A stretch of DNA of 38,810 nucleotides from Streptomyces sp. MBT65. GTDB taxonomy: Bacteria > Actinomycetota > Actinomycetes > Streptomycetales > Streptomycetaceae. Shown piece by piece: positions 15,273-22,743 of this stretch (position 1 is its first letter; each line of letters opens with the position of its first letter). A program made the translations under genes and the position numbers. Location of the stretch: contig NZ_JAENRY010000101.1 of NCBI RefSeq assembly GCF_016612545.1, forward strand, positions 1-38,810. Reading direction: 5' to 3'. The notes beneath the pieces were generated by a model. That model was not told the origin of the DNA. It searched no databases and saw nothing but the letters and a program-made list of their open reading frames with translations.

Positions 15273-15989
15273 TCAGACGACCAGGCCGTTGAGCGGTTCG
15301 GTGCCGTCGATGAAGGTGCGGGCCAGGTTGGAGAGGCGGCGGTTGTGGGCGCGGGCGTAGGCGCGCAGCGCGGAGAAGGCCTGTTCCATGTCGATGTCGA
15401 GGCGTTCGGCGAGTTTGCCCTTGGCCTGTTCGATCAGGATGCGGCTGCTCAGCGCGGTCCGGAGCTGTTCGTTGAGGAGGGCGCTGAGGTGGGTGGTGCG
15501 TTGTTGCAGGAGGCTGATGGTGGCGACGTCGGCGAGCGCCTGGGCGATGAGCGTGCCGACCGGATCGAAGGGACCGGCGTCGGCGCGGAAGAGGTTCAGG
15601 GCGCCGACGACCTCGTCCCGCAGCCGCATCGGCAGCGCCTGGACCGCCGCGAACCCGCTGTGGTGGGCCTGCGCGGCGAAGCGCGGCCAGCGGTGGATCT
15701 CCGTGGTCACGTCGGAGACGGAGACCGGTGCGCCGGTGCGGAAGCACTCCAGGCAGGGGCCTTCGTCGTTCTGGAGCTGGAAGAGTTCCAGCAGGCGTAC
15801 CTGTTCGCTGGAGGCGGCCATGACCCGGAGTTCGCCGTCGCGGTCGGCGAGCAGGACGCCGGCCGCGCTCACCCCGAGCATGCCGACACAGCGGTCGGTC
15901 AGCAAGCACAGGAAGTCCATCAGGTCGAAGTCGGCGACCAGGTTGTCGGCCAGCTCGACGAACGTCCTGGAAAGGAGCCGCTGATCCAT
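15273..15989 (-). CDS. GAF-ANTAR antiterminator, copy B
   Basis: A 238-residue duplicate of the 12058-12774 protein, with GAF (about 15-165; DEGPCLECFRTG, LPMRLRDEVVGALNLF) and ANTAR (about 172-228; RILIEQAKGKLAERLDIDMEQAFSALRAYARAHNRRLSNLARTFI). Differences from copy A cluster in the second half of the GAF (about 85-115) and in the linker (about 160-175), while the N-terminus and ANTAR core are nearly constant. That fits divergence of signal input with the same RNA target. The ATG at 15989 matches the start of copy A. It lies 121 bp after the GNAT copy B stop. Confidence 0.92.
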   Translation of the reverse strand: MDQRLLSRTFVELADNLVADFDLMDFLCLLTDRCVGMLGVSAAGVLLADRDGELRVMAASSEQVRLLELFQLQNDEGPCLECFRTGAPVSVSDVTTEIHRWPRFAAQAHHSGFAAVQALPMRLRDEVVGALNLFRADAGPFDPVGTLIAQALADVATISLLQQRTTHLSALLNEQLRTALSSRILIEQAKGKLAERLDIDMEQAFSALRAYARAHNRRLSNLARTFIDGTEPLNGLVV

Positions 15990-16110
15990 CGCCTGCACCT
16001 TTGTCTCGGGAGTGGTCTCCGCCGGGGACCGGTGGGACCCGCTGTCAGCCGTCACAACTCACGCTCGCCGTCCCGCCGTTCACCCGGTGATCCCCTCTCA
16101 TGCGCATGTC

Positions 16111-16788
16111 TCACCCCTGGTCGTCCTGCGGCTCCCGGATGCGTGCCGGGTACGCGAGGTCGTCCGGCCCCGCGGCTGTCCGCTCGGCGAGGGGAAGGAC
16201 CAGGGCCCGCAGCACGGTGGGGCCCGGTGGCCGGTAGAGCAGGCCGATGTCGCGCCATCCCCGGGACCGGAATCCGGCACAGGCCGCACGATGGGTCCGG
16301 TCCACCAGGGTGACGCCGAGCAGGGCCCGCCGGTCGGCGAGCAGATGCTCCTGGAGCCGTTCGGCCAGGCCGTGGTACCGCTCGGAGGGTCGGACCACTG
16401 TCCCGCTGATGGCGAAGACCCGTCCGGACGTGGTGAGTTGGGCGACGTGCTGCGGGAGTGTTCCACGGAATCCGCTCCACCAGGAGCCGTCGCGCGCCAC
16501 GGGGAATCCGAACGCGTATCCCACCAGGCGGGGTGCCTGGGCGGTCAGCATGGTGAACCCCGGTCGCCAGGTGTCGTGCGTGAGACGGCGCAGGAAGTCC
16601 CTCCGACCGCGGTCCTCCCAACCGGGCTCTGTGGCACAGGACTTCGCGTACAGGTCCGCCAGCTCCTCGCGCAGTCCCTCCGTCTGCCAGCGGTTGAGCC
16701 GACGCAGGCTCAGGGCTGTCGTGGGGGTGGCGAGCGGCGGGCGACCCGCGCTCGTTCGCGGTCGGCTCGGCCCGGGTAAGGCCGTCAC
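16111..16788 (-). CDS. GNAT-like acetyltransferase, copy B
   Basis: A 225-residue paralogue of the 13612-14271 protein. Shared segments include LRRLNRWQTEGLREELADLY, FLRRLTHDTWRPGFTML, YAFGFPVARDGSWWSGF, LPQHVAQLTTSGRVFAISGT and LLADRRALLGVTLVD. The GTG start at 16788 forms a GTGA overlap with the STAS copy B stop, which fixes the start. The longer in-frame extension to 17388 is antisense-like, arginine/proline-rich sequence and is not used. Function as for copy A; acetylation of a partner is possible but unproven. Confidence 0.75.
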   Translation of the reverse strand: MTALPGPSRPRTSAGRPPLATPTTALSLRRLNRWQTEGLREELADLYAKSCATEPGWEDRGRRDFLRRLTHDTWRPGFTMLTAQAPRLVGYAFGFPVARDGSWWSGFRGTLPQHVAQLTTSGRVFAISGTVVRPSERYHGLAERLQEHLLADRRALLGVTLVDRTHRAACAGFRSRGWRDIGLLYRPPGPTVLRALVLPLAERTAAGPDDLAYPARIREPQDDQG

Positions 16789-17210
16789 AGCACACCGCCC
16801 GGGAGAGCGGGCAGGGCCGGAGCGGGCCAGTGCGCGGCCTGGGTCAGGGGAAAGGGCGGCGGGAGCGTCCCGTTCCCGGCGTGGGCGTCCGGGAGGGTGA
16901 GGAAGAGGGAACCGGAGCCGGTGAGCGTGACGAGGCGTTCCAACGCCGGGCTGGGGTCGCGCAGTTGCAGGGACACTCGGGCCGCGACGGTGTGCAGCAG
17001 GGCGCAGAGGAAGGCGTTGAGGCTGTTGTGGCCGCGGAAGGTCGCGGCGGTGACGTCGACGTCGATGGCACGGATGCCGTCGCGCAGGCAGCGGTCCAGT
17101 GACGCGTGCACCAGGGGCGCGGAGTCGAGGTCGATCTCGCCGGTCAGGGTGATCAGCGCCCGGTTGCCGGTGTCGTGCCGGTGGACGTTCAGGACGGGTG
17201 GGACACGCAT
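16785..17210 (-). CDS. STAS-domain protein lacking the phospho-serine
   Basis: A 141-residue STAS protein of exactly the same length as the one at 14268-14693. LNVHRHDTGNRALITLTGEIDLDSAPLV is conserved. The phosphorylation loop is changed from FCDCSGLNAFL to FRGHNSLNAFL, so the serine position is Asn62, and Ser63 sits where glycine is expected. It therefore should not be switched by an RsbW-type kinase in the usual way and could be constitutively in one state. ATG at 17210, coupled to GNAT copy B by a GTGA overlap. Confidence 0.85.
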   Translation of the reverse strand: MRVPPVLNVHRHDTGNRALITLTGEIDLDSAPLVHASLDRCLRDGIRAIDVDVTAATFRGHNSLNAFLCALLHTVAARVSLQLRDPSPALERLVTLTGSGSLFLTLPDAHAGNGTLPPPFPLTQAAHWPAPALPALPGGVL

Positions 17211-17640
17211 GGTCGGGATGCCTCGGTTCACGAGACCGTACCGGGCTCCCCGGACGGTCGTCCTGTCGTGCGGGCAGGTGAACGACCGGTCCAGCAGCCG
17301 ATGTTCCGGGCCTGGGACCCGGCCGGTTCCCTCGGGAATGCGTGGGGCGAGAGGACGAACGCTCCGCTCTCCACAGGCATATGGCCAAGCAGTGATGGCC
17401 CGCCGGGGTCTGGGACGTCCGTGTGCAGCATAGTCCTGGGGACCGTCCCCCGGTCGGCCCCGAAGACGGGTACCACGATGTTTACACGGTGATCTCAACA
17501 GGCGGCCATACGGATGTGCCGCATCGAACGGCAACCGGAACCGGCAACCGGGGACCTGCTCGTTCTTGCCGGCCTGGCCGGATCCTGCCGGTGGCTGTGG
17601 CTGTGCTTTGCGGGTACGGGTGCCGGTCCGGCCCGCCGGT
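17211..17640. other. leader region of STAS copy B
   Basis: A 430-bp gap between the STAS start and the response-regulator stop. It contains the two conserved blocks at 17401-17417 and 17426-17436 shared with the other cassette. A further similarity lies nearer the gene: a GAGCGGA-centred stretch followed by TTCGTCC, on the transcribed strand. Small open frames in this leader are not conserved in register between the two copies. The rest holds nothing I recognise. Confidence 0.5.
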
Positions 17641-18333
17641 TCACGGTGTGCCGGACGCCAGTCCGACCCGGTAGGCGAGGACGACTGCCTGGACCCGGTC
17701 GCGCAGGGCGAGTTTGGCCAGGATCCGCGAGACGTACGTCTTGACCGTCTCGGGGGTGATGTACAGCTCCGCCGCTATCTCCGCGTTCGACAGCCCCTCG
17801 GCCATCTGCCGGAGCACGTCCAGTTCGCGGGGCGTCAGCGCGCGTACGACGTCCTCTCTGGCCGGGCGGGCGGACTCGGCCGGGCGCAGGTGTTCGGCGT
17901 AGTGGCCGATGAGGTGGCGGGTGACGGCGGGCGACAGCAGGGCCTCGCCCCGGGCCACGGTCCGGATGCCGTTCACCAGCTCCGCGGGCGGCGCGTCCTT
18001 GAGGAGGAACCCGCTGGCTCCGGCGCGCAGCGCGTCGTAGACATGGGCGTCGACGTTGAACGTGGTGACGACCAGCACCTTCGGCGGTTCCCCGGCGCCG
18101 GGGCCGGCCAGTTGCCGGGTCGCCTGGATGCCGTCGAGGAGGGGCATCCGGATGTCCATCACGACCACGTCGGGCCGCAGCCGCCGCGCGGCTTCCACCG
18201 CCGCGTGCCCGTTCTCCGCCTCGCCCACGACCTCCAGGTCGGGCTGGGCCGAGAAGATGGTGACGTAGCCGGTCCGCACCAGTTCCTGGTCGTCGCAGAC
18301 GAGCACACGGATCGGTGGCGGCGCGTCGCTCAC
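17641..18333 (-). CDS. NarL/LuxR-type response regulator
   Basis: A 230-residue two-domain regulator. Receiver domain (about 8-125): acidic pair CDDQE, phospho-acceptor Asp in VVMDIRMP, Thr in VVTTF and Lys in FLLKDA. The C-terminal LuxR helix-turn-helix (about 163-225) reads LTPRELDVLRQMAEGLSNAEIAAELYITPETVKTYVSRILAKL. GTG start at 18333, 4 bp after the histidine-kinase stop, so it is co-translated with its partner. Targets are unknown; the CPBP protease gene at the head of the operon is a natural one. Confidence 0.95.
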   Translation of the reverse strand: MSDAPPPIRVLVCDDQELVRTGYVTIFSAQPDLEVVGEAENGHAAVEAARRLRPDVVVMDIRMPLLDGIQATRQLAGPGAGEPPKVLVVTTFNVDAHVYDALRAGASGFLLKDAPPAELVNGIRTVARGEALLSPAVTRHLIGHYAEHLRPAESARPAREDVVRALTPRELDVLRQMAEGLSNAEIAAELYITPETVKTYVSRILAKLALRDRVQAVVLAYRVGLASGTP

Positions 18334-18337
18334 GGGG

Positions 18338-19717
18338 TCACTCCTGAACGGGCTCGGGATCAGGCTGGGGCTCGTGCTCGGGCTGGGGCAGGAGCAGGGG
18401 CTGGGACGGAATCGTGGCACGGACCTCGAACCCGCCCCCGGGCCGGGGTCCGGCCTCCAGTTCACCATCGAGCATCCGCACCCGGACCCGCAGCCCGGCC
18501 AGCCCCCGTCCGCCCTCGGGGCCCGGCTCGCGGATGGCCGATACAGCGGGCGCCGGGATGGTGACGGGGACGGGTCCTTCGGTGGTCACCCCGATCTCGA
18601 CGCGCTCCTCGCCGTGCCGGACGAGGACCCGTGTCGGCTGCCCGGTCGCGTACTTCATCGCGTTGGTGAGTGCTTCCTGTACGACCCGGTAGGCGGCCAG
18701 TTCCACGTCCACGCTCCGGGGCCGCCGCTCGCCCCGCTCGCTGAACTCCACCGGCTGACCCGACCTGCGGGCCTGCTCGACGAGGTCTCCCACCCGGCCG
18801 AGGGTGGGCCCCCGACTTCCGTGCGAGAAGCCCTCATGGGCGGGGCCGTCGGTCGCGGACCTGGCGGTCGTGGAGACGCCGGTCGCGGACCTGGCGGTCG
18901 TAGACCTGGAGGCCGTAGAACTGGAAGCCGTGGACTCGCCGGTCGCCTCCAACACCCCGAGCAGATACCGCAGTTCGGTCAGCGCCCGGCGGCCGGTTTC
19001 GCTGACGGAGGCCATTCCCGTGGTGGCCCGTTCCGGCGCGGAGGTGATCAGGAACTGGGCCGCGTCCGCCTGCACCACCATGGCCGTCACATGGTGGGTG
19101 ACCACGTCGTGCAGCTCGCGGGCGATCCGCGCCCGCTCGGCGGTCGTGGCCAACTCGGCGGCCAGCCGCCGCCGTTCCGCCTCTTCGCCGCGCCGCTTGC
19201 GCACACCGCTCCCCACCAGCCGGACAGCGGCCAGCACCAGATAGAAGGCGAGATAGTCCGTCGGGTCCTGCGGGGAGCCGAGCCGGTGCAGGACGACGGC
19301 CAGCACCGCGTACCCCGCACTCGCCACGGCCGCCAGACCCGAGCGGAAGCGGACCTGGTGGGCTCCGGCCGAATACAGCGCCAGATACAGCCCCATGCTG
19401 CCGAACGTCGTCGCGAAACCCAGCGCCTGATGTACGGCGAACGCGGCGGCCACGACCACCAGACAGCCCGCGGGCCAGCGGCGGCGGGCCGCCAGCGGCA
19501 GGGTCTGGGCCAGGACCAGTCCGAGGCCCAGCGCGTTCGCCGGCCGCTCGGGCAGATCGCCGATCTGCGCCCCGATGGCCGACAGGGTCGGCACGAAGGC
19601 CAGCAGGGTGAGCATTAGGGCGAGGACACCGTCCTTGAGGAAGGTGTCCTGCTCCTTCCACCGTTCGAGCGGTACCAGCAACCACCGTGTCCGCAAAGGG
19701 CCCTGACGGAACGTCAC
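18338..19717 (-). CDS. sensor histidine kinase (NarL-partner type)
   Basis: A 459-residue membrane kinase. About six membrane segments fill residues 25-165. The HisKA_3 phospho-histidine is in RIARELHDVVTHHVTAM. The ATPase domain has an N-box EALTNAMKYA and G-box GPEGGRGLAGLRVRV. Between them is an unusual Ser/Thr/Ala/Arg linker (STASRSTTARSATGVSTTAR) encoded by a 30-bp tandem repeat at 18851-18910. The C-terminus is a Pro/Gln/Glu tail. GTG at 19717 follows GGAGGAA and is preferred over the frame start at 19849. It is sandwiched between the CPBP protein and its response regulator. Confidence 0.92.
   Translation of the reverse strand: MTFRQGPLRTRWLLVPLERWKEQDTFLKDGVLALMLTLLAFVPTLSAIGAQIGDLPERPANALGLGLVLAQTLPLAARRRWPAGCLVVVAAAFAVHQALGFATTFGSMGLYLALYSAGAHQVRFRSGLAAVASAGYAVLAVVLHRLGSPQDPTDYLAFYLVLAAVRLVGSGVRKRRGEEAERRRLAAELATTAERARIARELHDVVTHHVTAMVVQADAAQFLITSAPERATTGMASVSETGRRALTELRYLLGVLEATGESTASSSTASRSTTARSATGVSTTARSATDGPAHEGFSHGSRGPTLGRVGDLVEQARRSGQPVEFSERGERRPRSVDVELAAYRVVQEALTNAMKYATGQPTRVLVRHGEERVEIGVTTEGPVPVTIPAPAVSAIREPGPEGGRGLAGLRVRVRMLDGELEAGPRPGGGFEVRATIPSQPLLLPQPEHEPQPDPEPVQE
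18851..18910. repeat. 30-bp tandem repeat inside the kinase linker
   Basis: Two 30-bp units share their first 21 bases exactly (18851-18871 and 18881-18901) and are followed by two diverged 15-bp units (about 18907-18936). The period is a multiple of 3, so the reading frame is kept and the linker length can vary without breaking the kinase. Confidence 0.75.
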
Positions 19718-19769
19718 TTGTCTCTTCCTCCGATCAGCCGGTGGCCGGTGTCCCGTACGGCGGCCCGCC

Positions 19770-20663
19770 TCAGCGCCGGCCGGGACGCCGGGGCCGCAGA
19801 CCGCCGTTCCGCCGGGCGAGGACGACCATCCGGACGGTGAGCAGCACACCGATGAGGACGGGCACGATCGATGCCTCCAAACCGAAGGTGCCGCCGCTGA
19901 GCAGGGCGGAGCCGTGCGTGTCGACCGTGAACAGGCCCTGGGGAGTGTGTCCGGAGACCGGGATGCCGAGCAGTTGCTCGGCGGTGTTCCAGGTGAAGTG
20001 CAGGCCCGCGACGAACCAGATGTTACGCCGCCACAGGAACGCGACGCCGAGCATCACACCGGCCTCCAGGGCGATGGCGAGCGCGCTCCACGCACTGGCT
20101 CCCGGAGCAGCCAGGTGGGCGGCGCCGAAGAACAGGCCGGTGATCACGATGGCGGCCCGGCTGCCCCACCGCTGTTCCAGCGCCTGGAGGGCGAGACCGC
20201 GGAACATCAGCTCCTCGGTGACCGCGGCGCCGGCCTGCACCATCGCGGCGGACCAGACGACGGAGAGGAAGCCGTTGCCCGCCCAGGAGAAGTCGTAGCC
20301 CCCGAACACCGTGATCAGGAGGGCGGAGACCAGGACGAAGCCCAGGCCGACCGCACCGCCGTACAGCGCCTCCCGGCCGGCCCCCTGCCGGGCGATCTCC
20401 GGGGTGGAGCGTCCGGCGACCCGGCGCATCACCACCCAGTACACGGCGACCGCCGCGATCGCACCCAGCACCGGCACCGGACCGGGGCCGGTCGCGGTCA
20501 GCCCCGAAACCAGGCCGACACCCACCAGGCCCGTCAGCATCCAGCCGAGCGGAGCGCGGACGATCCGGCCGAGACGGCCACCCCGGCCACCCCGGCCGCC
20601 ACCGTCCTCGTCCTCGTCCGGGCGGGACCCTGCGTCGTCGTGTGCGGCGGACGGCGTGCTCAT
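19770..20663 (-). CDS. CPBP family intramembrane metalloprotease
   Basis: A 297-residue polytopic membrane protein with the Abi/CPBP signature: EELMFRG (glutamate pair and arginine), GLFFGAAHLAAP (F-x3-H) and GLHFTWNTAEQ. In related proteases these residues carry the catalytic and metal-binding groups. A Gly/Asp/Glu/Arg-rich cytoplasmic N-tail (about 1-33) precedes the first helix. GGGAGG precedes the ATG at 20663. It lies 52 bp upstream of the histidine-kinase start on the same strand, so probably CPBP-HK-RR is one operon. Substrate unknown: CAAX processing, bacteriocin immunity and sensor cleavage are all known roles in the family. Confidence 0.9.
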   Translation of the reverse strand: MSTPSAAHDDAGSRPDEDEDGGGRGGRGGRLGRIVRAPLGWMLTGLVGVGLVSGLTATGPGPVPVLGAIAAVAVYWVVMRRVAGRSTPEIARQGAGREALYGGAVGLGFVLVSALLITVFGGYDFSWAGNGFLSVVWSAAMVQAGAAVTEELMFRGLALQALEQRWGSRAAIVITGLFFGAAHLAAPGASAWSALAIALEAGVMLGVAFLWRRNIWFVAGLHFTWNTAEQLLGIPVSGHTPQGLFTVDTHGSALLSGGTFGLEASIVPVLIGVLLTVRMVVLARRNGGLRPRRPGRR

Positions 20664-20830
20664 CGTGACCTCCCTGCGGCGACGGCCACTCCGACGGCGA
20701 CCGACCTGACGACCACGCTAGAAATCCGCCGGAATCCGCGAATCACCCGCGCAGGGACGGTCCGGGTAGCTCTCACGGGGGATGCGCGGCGCCTGCCGGC
20801 CGGTTCGGTCGGCTTCGCCCTTCACAGAGC

Positions 20831-20879
20831 ACGGAACACGGACCACGGAGTACGGAGTAGTGGGTACGGAGCACGGAGT
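20831..20879. repeat. seven 7-bp tandem repeats (ACGGANN)
   Basis: Seven consecutive heptamers, six beginning ACGGA and one degenerate (AGTGGGT), lie between the CPBP start and the TetR stop. A microsatellite of this kind is prone to slippage. It is not inside a gene I accept. Confidence 0.8.
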
Positions 20880-20885
20880 CGTGAG

Positions 20886-20913
20886 CCGTCACACGAAACT
20901 GACGGTGTGACGG
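20886..20913 (-). terminator. hairpin downstream of the TetR gene
   Basis: Perfect 9-bp arms CCGTCACAC and GTGTGACGG enclose 10 nt, 38 bp past the TetR stop codon. The position suits a terminator for tetR. No T-run is present. Confidence 0.55.
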
Positions 20914-20921
20914 TCCCCGCC

Positions 20922-20966
20922 TATCGCGGCCCCGTCTTTCGCAGTCCCGTCTATCGCGGCCCCGAC
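20922..20966. repeat. three 15-bp tandem repeats at the TetR stop
   Basis: Units 20922-20936, 20937-20951 and 20952-20966 (TATCGCGGCCCCGTC-like) run across the TetR stop codon at 20951-20953. Expansion or contraction would keep the reading frame but move the stop, so the C-terminus of the regulator may differ between strains. Confidence 0.7.
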
Positions 20967-21568
20967 GATCCGGCCGGTCGACTCGGCACCGCCCCGGCAT
21001 TCTCGGCATTCTTGGCGGCCGCCGCCGCGACGGTCGCCAGGTCCTCGCCCGAGAAGCCGGCGCGGCTCAGCACCGCCAGGGATTTGTTCGTCGCCACCGT
21101 GCACAGGGCCAGCTCCGCCGCCTCCCGCTCGCCGGCCCCCGCCGCCAGCAAGGCCTGCTCCAGCCTCGCCCGCAGGCCGTCGATCATGGCGCGGACCATC
21201 GCCCCGCCCTCCGCGTCGAGGGCCGGGATCTGCGTCGCCGACACCGTGAGCAGGCAGCCGTCCGGGACGGCCGGGTCGGCGATGCGGTTCAGGGTGACCT
21301 TCAGGTAGGCGGCCACAACGGCGCTCGGGGTCGGGTGGGGGCCGGACAGTGCCTGCTCGTACAGCGGTTGGTAGGTCTGCGCGTACCGTTGGAGGCTTTT
21401 CCGGAAGAGGGCGCTCTTGTCGCCGAAGGTGCCGTAGAGCGAGCCCCGGCCCAGGCCCGTGCCCTCGGTCAGGCGATCGATCGAGGCCTCCGAATACCCC
21501 CAGCGCCAGAAGACGTGCATCGCACGTCGTAGCGCCTCGTCCACGTCGAACTGCTTGCGGCCTGCCAT
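20951..21568 (-). CDS. TetR family repressor
   Basis: A 205-residue regulator. The N-terminal helix-turn-helix is RRAMHVFWRWGYSEASIDRLTEGTGLGRGSLYGTFGDKSALF (about 14-55), a standard TetR DNA-binding head. The C-terminal half (about 80-190) is the ligand and dimer domain, with PDGCLLTVSA typical of the YxaF/LmrA-like C-terminal group. It is divergent from an alpha/beta hydrolase, with a 26-bp dyad in the 57-bp gap that should be its operator. The inducer is unknown, perhaps the hydrolase substrate. The stop falls inside a short tandem repeat. Confidence 0.93.
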   Translation of the reverse strand: MAGRKQFDVDEALRRAMHVFWRWGYSEASIDRLTEGTGLGRGSLYGTFGDKSALFRKSLQRYAQTYQPLYEQALSGPHPTPSAVVAAYLKVTLNRIADPAVPDGCLLTVSATQIPALDAEGGAMVRAMIDGLRARLEQALLAAGAGEREAAELALCTVATNKSLAVLSRAGFSGEDLATVAAAAAKNAENAGAVPSRPAGSSGPR

Positions 21569-21584
21569 GGTCCGCCACCCTACA

Positions 21585-21610
21585 CATCTTGTAACGATCG
21601 TTCAAAGATG
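21585..21610. promoter_or_regulatory. TetR operator between tetR and hydrolase
   Basis: A 26-bp dyad: CATCTT at 21585-21590, a perfect core AACGATCGTT at 21593-21602 and AAGATG at 21605-21610, with only the two dinucleotides between arms and core unmatched. It lies 17 bp before the tetR start and 16 bp before the hydrolase ATG, so one bound dimer pair would block both genes. Confidence 0.8.
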
Positions 21611-21625
21611 GGTAGGGTCCCCGGC

Positions 21626-22525
21626 ATGACAAGCCTGAGTTCGCTGCGACTGCCCGACGGATTCCCCGACGTCTTCACCAGCCGGCTCGTGGAGGTGAAC
21701 GGACTGCGGCTGCACGCGGTCACCGGTGGGGACGGCCCGGCGCTGCTGCTGATCGGCGGATGGCCCCAGACCTGGTACGCCTGGCGGGAGGTGATGCCCG
21801 CGCTCGCCCGTCGGCACACCGTCGTCGCCGTCGACTCGCGCGGGGCCGGGCTCTCCGACAAGCCCGACGACGGGTACGACGCCGGCACGCTCGCCGCCGA
21901 TCTGGTCGCGCTGATGGCCGCGCTCGGGCACGACCGGTTCGACGTGGTCGGCCACGACATCGGCACGTGGACCGGCTACGCCCTCGCCGCCGATCACCCC
22001 GAGCGGGTGGGCCGGCTCGCCATCGTCGAAGCGGTGATCCCCGGCCTCACGCCGTCCCCGCCGTTCTTCGGCCCGGCCGCGGCCAACCTGAGGCTCTGGC
22101 AGTTCGGCTTCAACCGGCTCACCGACCTCAACGAGCAACTGGTCCGGGGACGGGAACAGCTCTTCTTCGGCTGGCAGTTCGCCACCAAGGCCGCCACACC
22201 GACCGCGATCCCCTCGTACGCCGTCGATGTCTACGTCGACGCGATCACCGCGGATCCCCGCGCGCTGCGGGCGAGCTTCGCCTACTACCGGGCGCTGGAC
22301 GAGACGATCGCCCAGAACGAGCAGCGCGGCAGGACCCGCCTGACACTGCCGGTGCTCGCCGTCGGCGGCGCGCTGTGGAGCGGCGAGAACGCCGCCCACA
22401 CAATGCGGCTGGCCGCCGACGACGTCACGGGGGTCGTCCTCGACGACTGCGGCCACTACCCGGCCGAGGAGCAGCCGACGCGGTTCGCCGAGATCCTGGA
22501 GGACTTCCTCACGGCGAGCCGGTAG
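21626..22525 (+). CDS. alpha/beta hydrolase, epoxide-hydrolase-like
   Basis: A 299-residue cytoplasmic hydrolase. GGWPQTWYAWREVM replaces the usual HGWPQ oxyanion motif, RGAGLSDKP follows, and the nucleophile elbow is VGHDIGTWTGYALA with an aspartate, as in epoxide hydrolases and dehalogenases rather than esterases. The acid region is around VLAVGGALWSGE and the catalytic His is in DCGHYPAEEQP. I choose the ATG at 21626; the one at 21608 lies inside the operator. Regulated with the divergent tetR. Substrate likely a small epoxide, lactone or halide, not identifiable here. Confidence 0.9.
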   Translation: MTSLSSLRLPDGFPDVFTSRLVEVNGLRLHAVTGGDGPALLLIGGWPQTWYAWREVMPALARRHTVVAVDSRGAGLSDKPDDGYDAGTLAADLVALMAALGHDRFDVVGHDIGTWTGYALAADHPERVGRLAIVEAVIPGLTPSPPFFGPAAANLRLWQFGFNRLTDLNEQLVRGREQLFFGWQFATKAATPTAIPSYAVDVYVDAITADPRALRASFAYYRALDETIAQNEQRGRTRLTLPVLAVGGALWSGENAAHTMRLAADDVTGVVLDDCGHYPAEEQPTRFAEILEDFLTASR

Positions 22526-22743
22526 CAGGCCCGCCGCGCGGCTGAACTTCGCGAACTCCGCGACGCCTTCGTCTCCCTGGCATGCGACCTCGTCAGAGCA
22601 GCTCCTGCCACACCGTCCGCTCACGCATCGCTCACGCAGAAGGGGTACGAGCAGTTGGGGGGCGGGCGTCGAACCCGGAGAGGGCGCCGCGGGCGAAGCC
22701 TCGCGGCCGCCTTCGTCCGGTGTGTGCTGTGTTCTGTCGTCTG

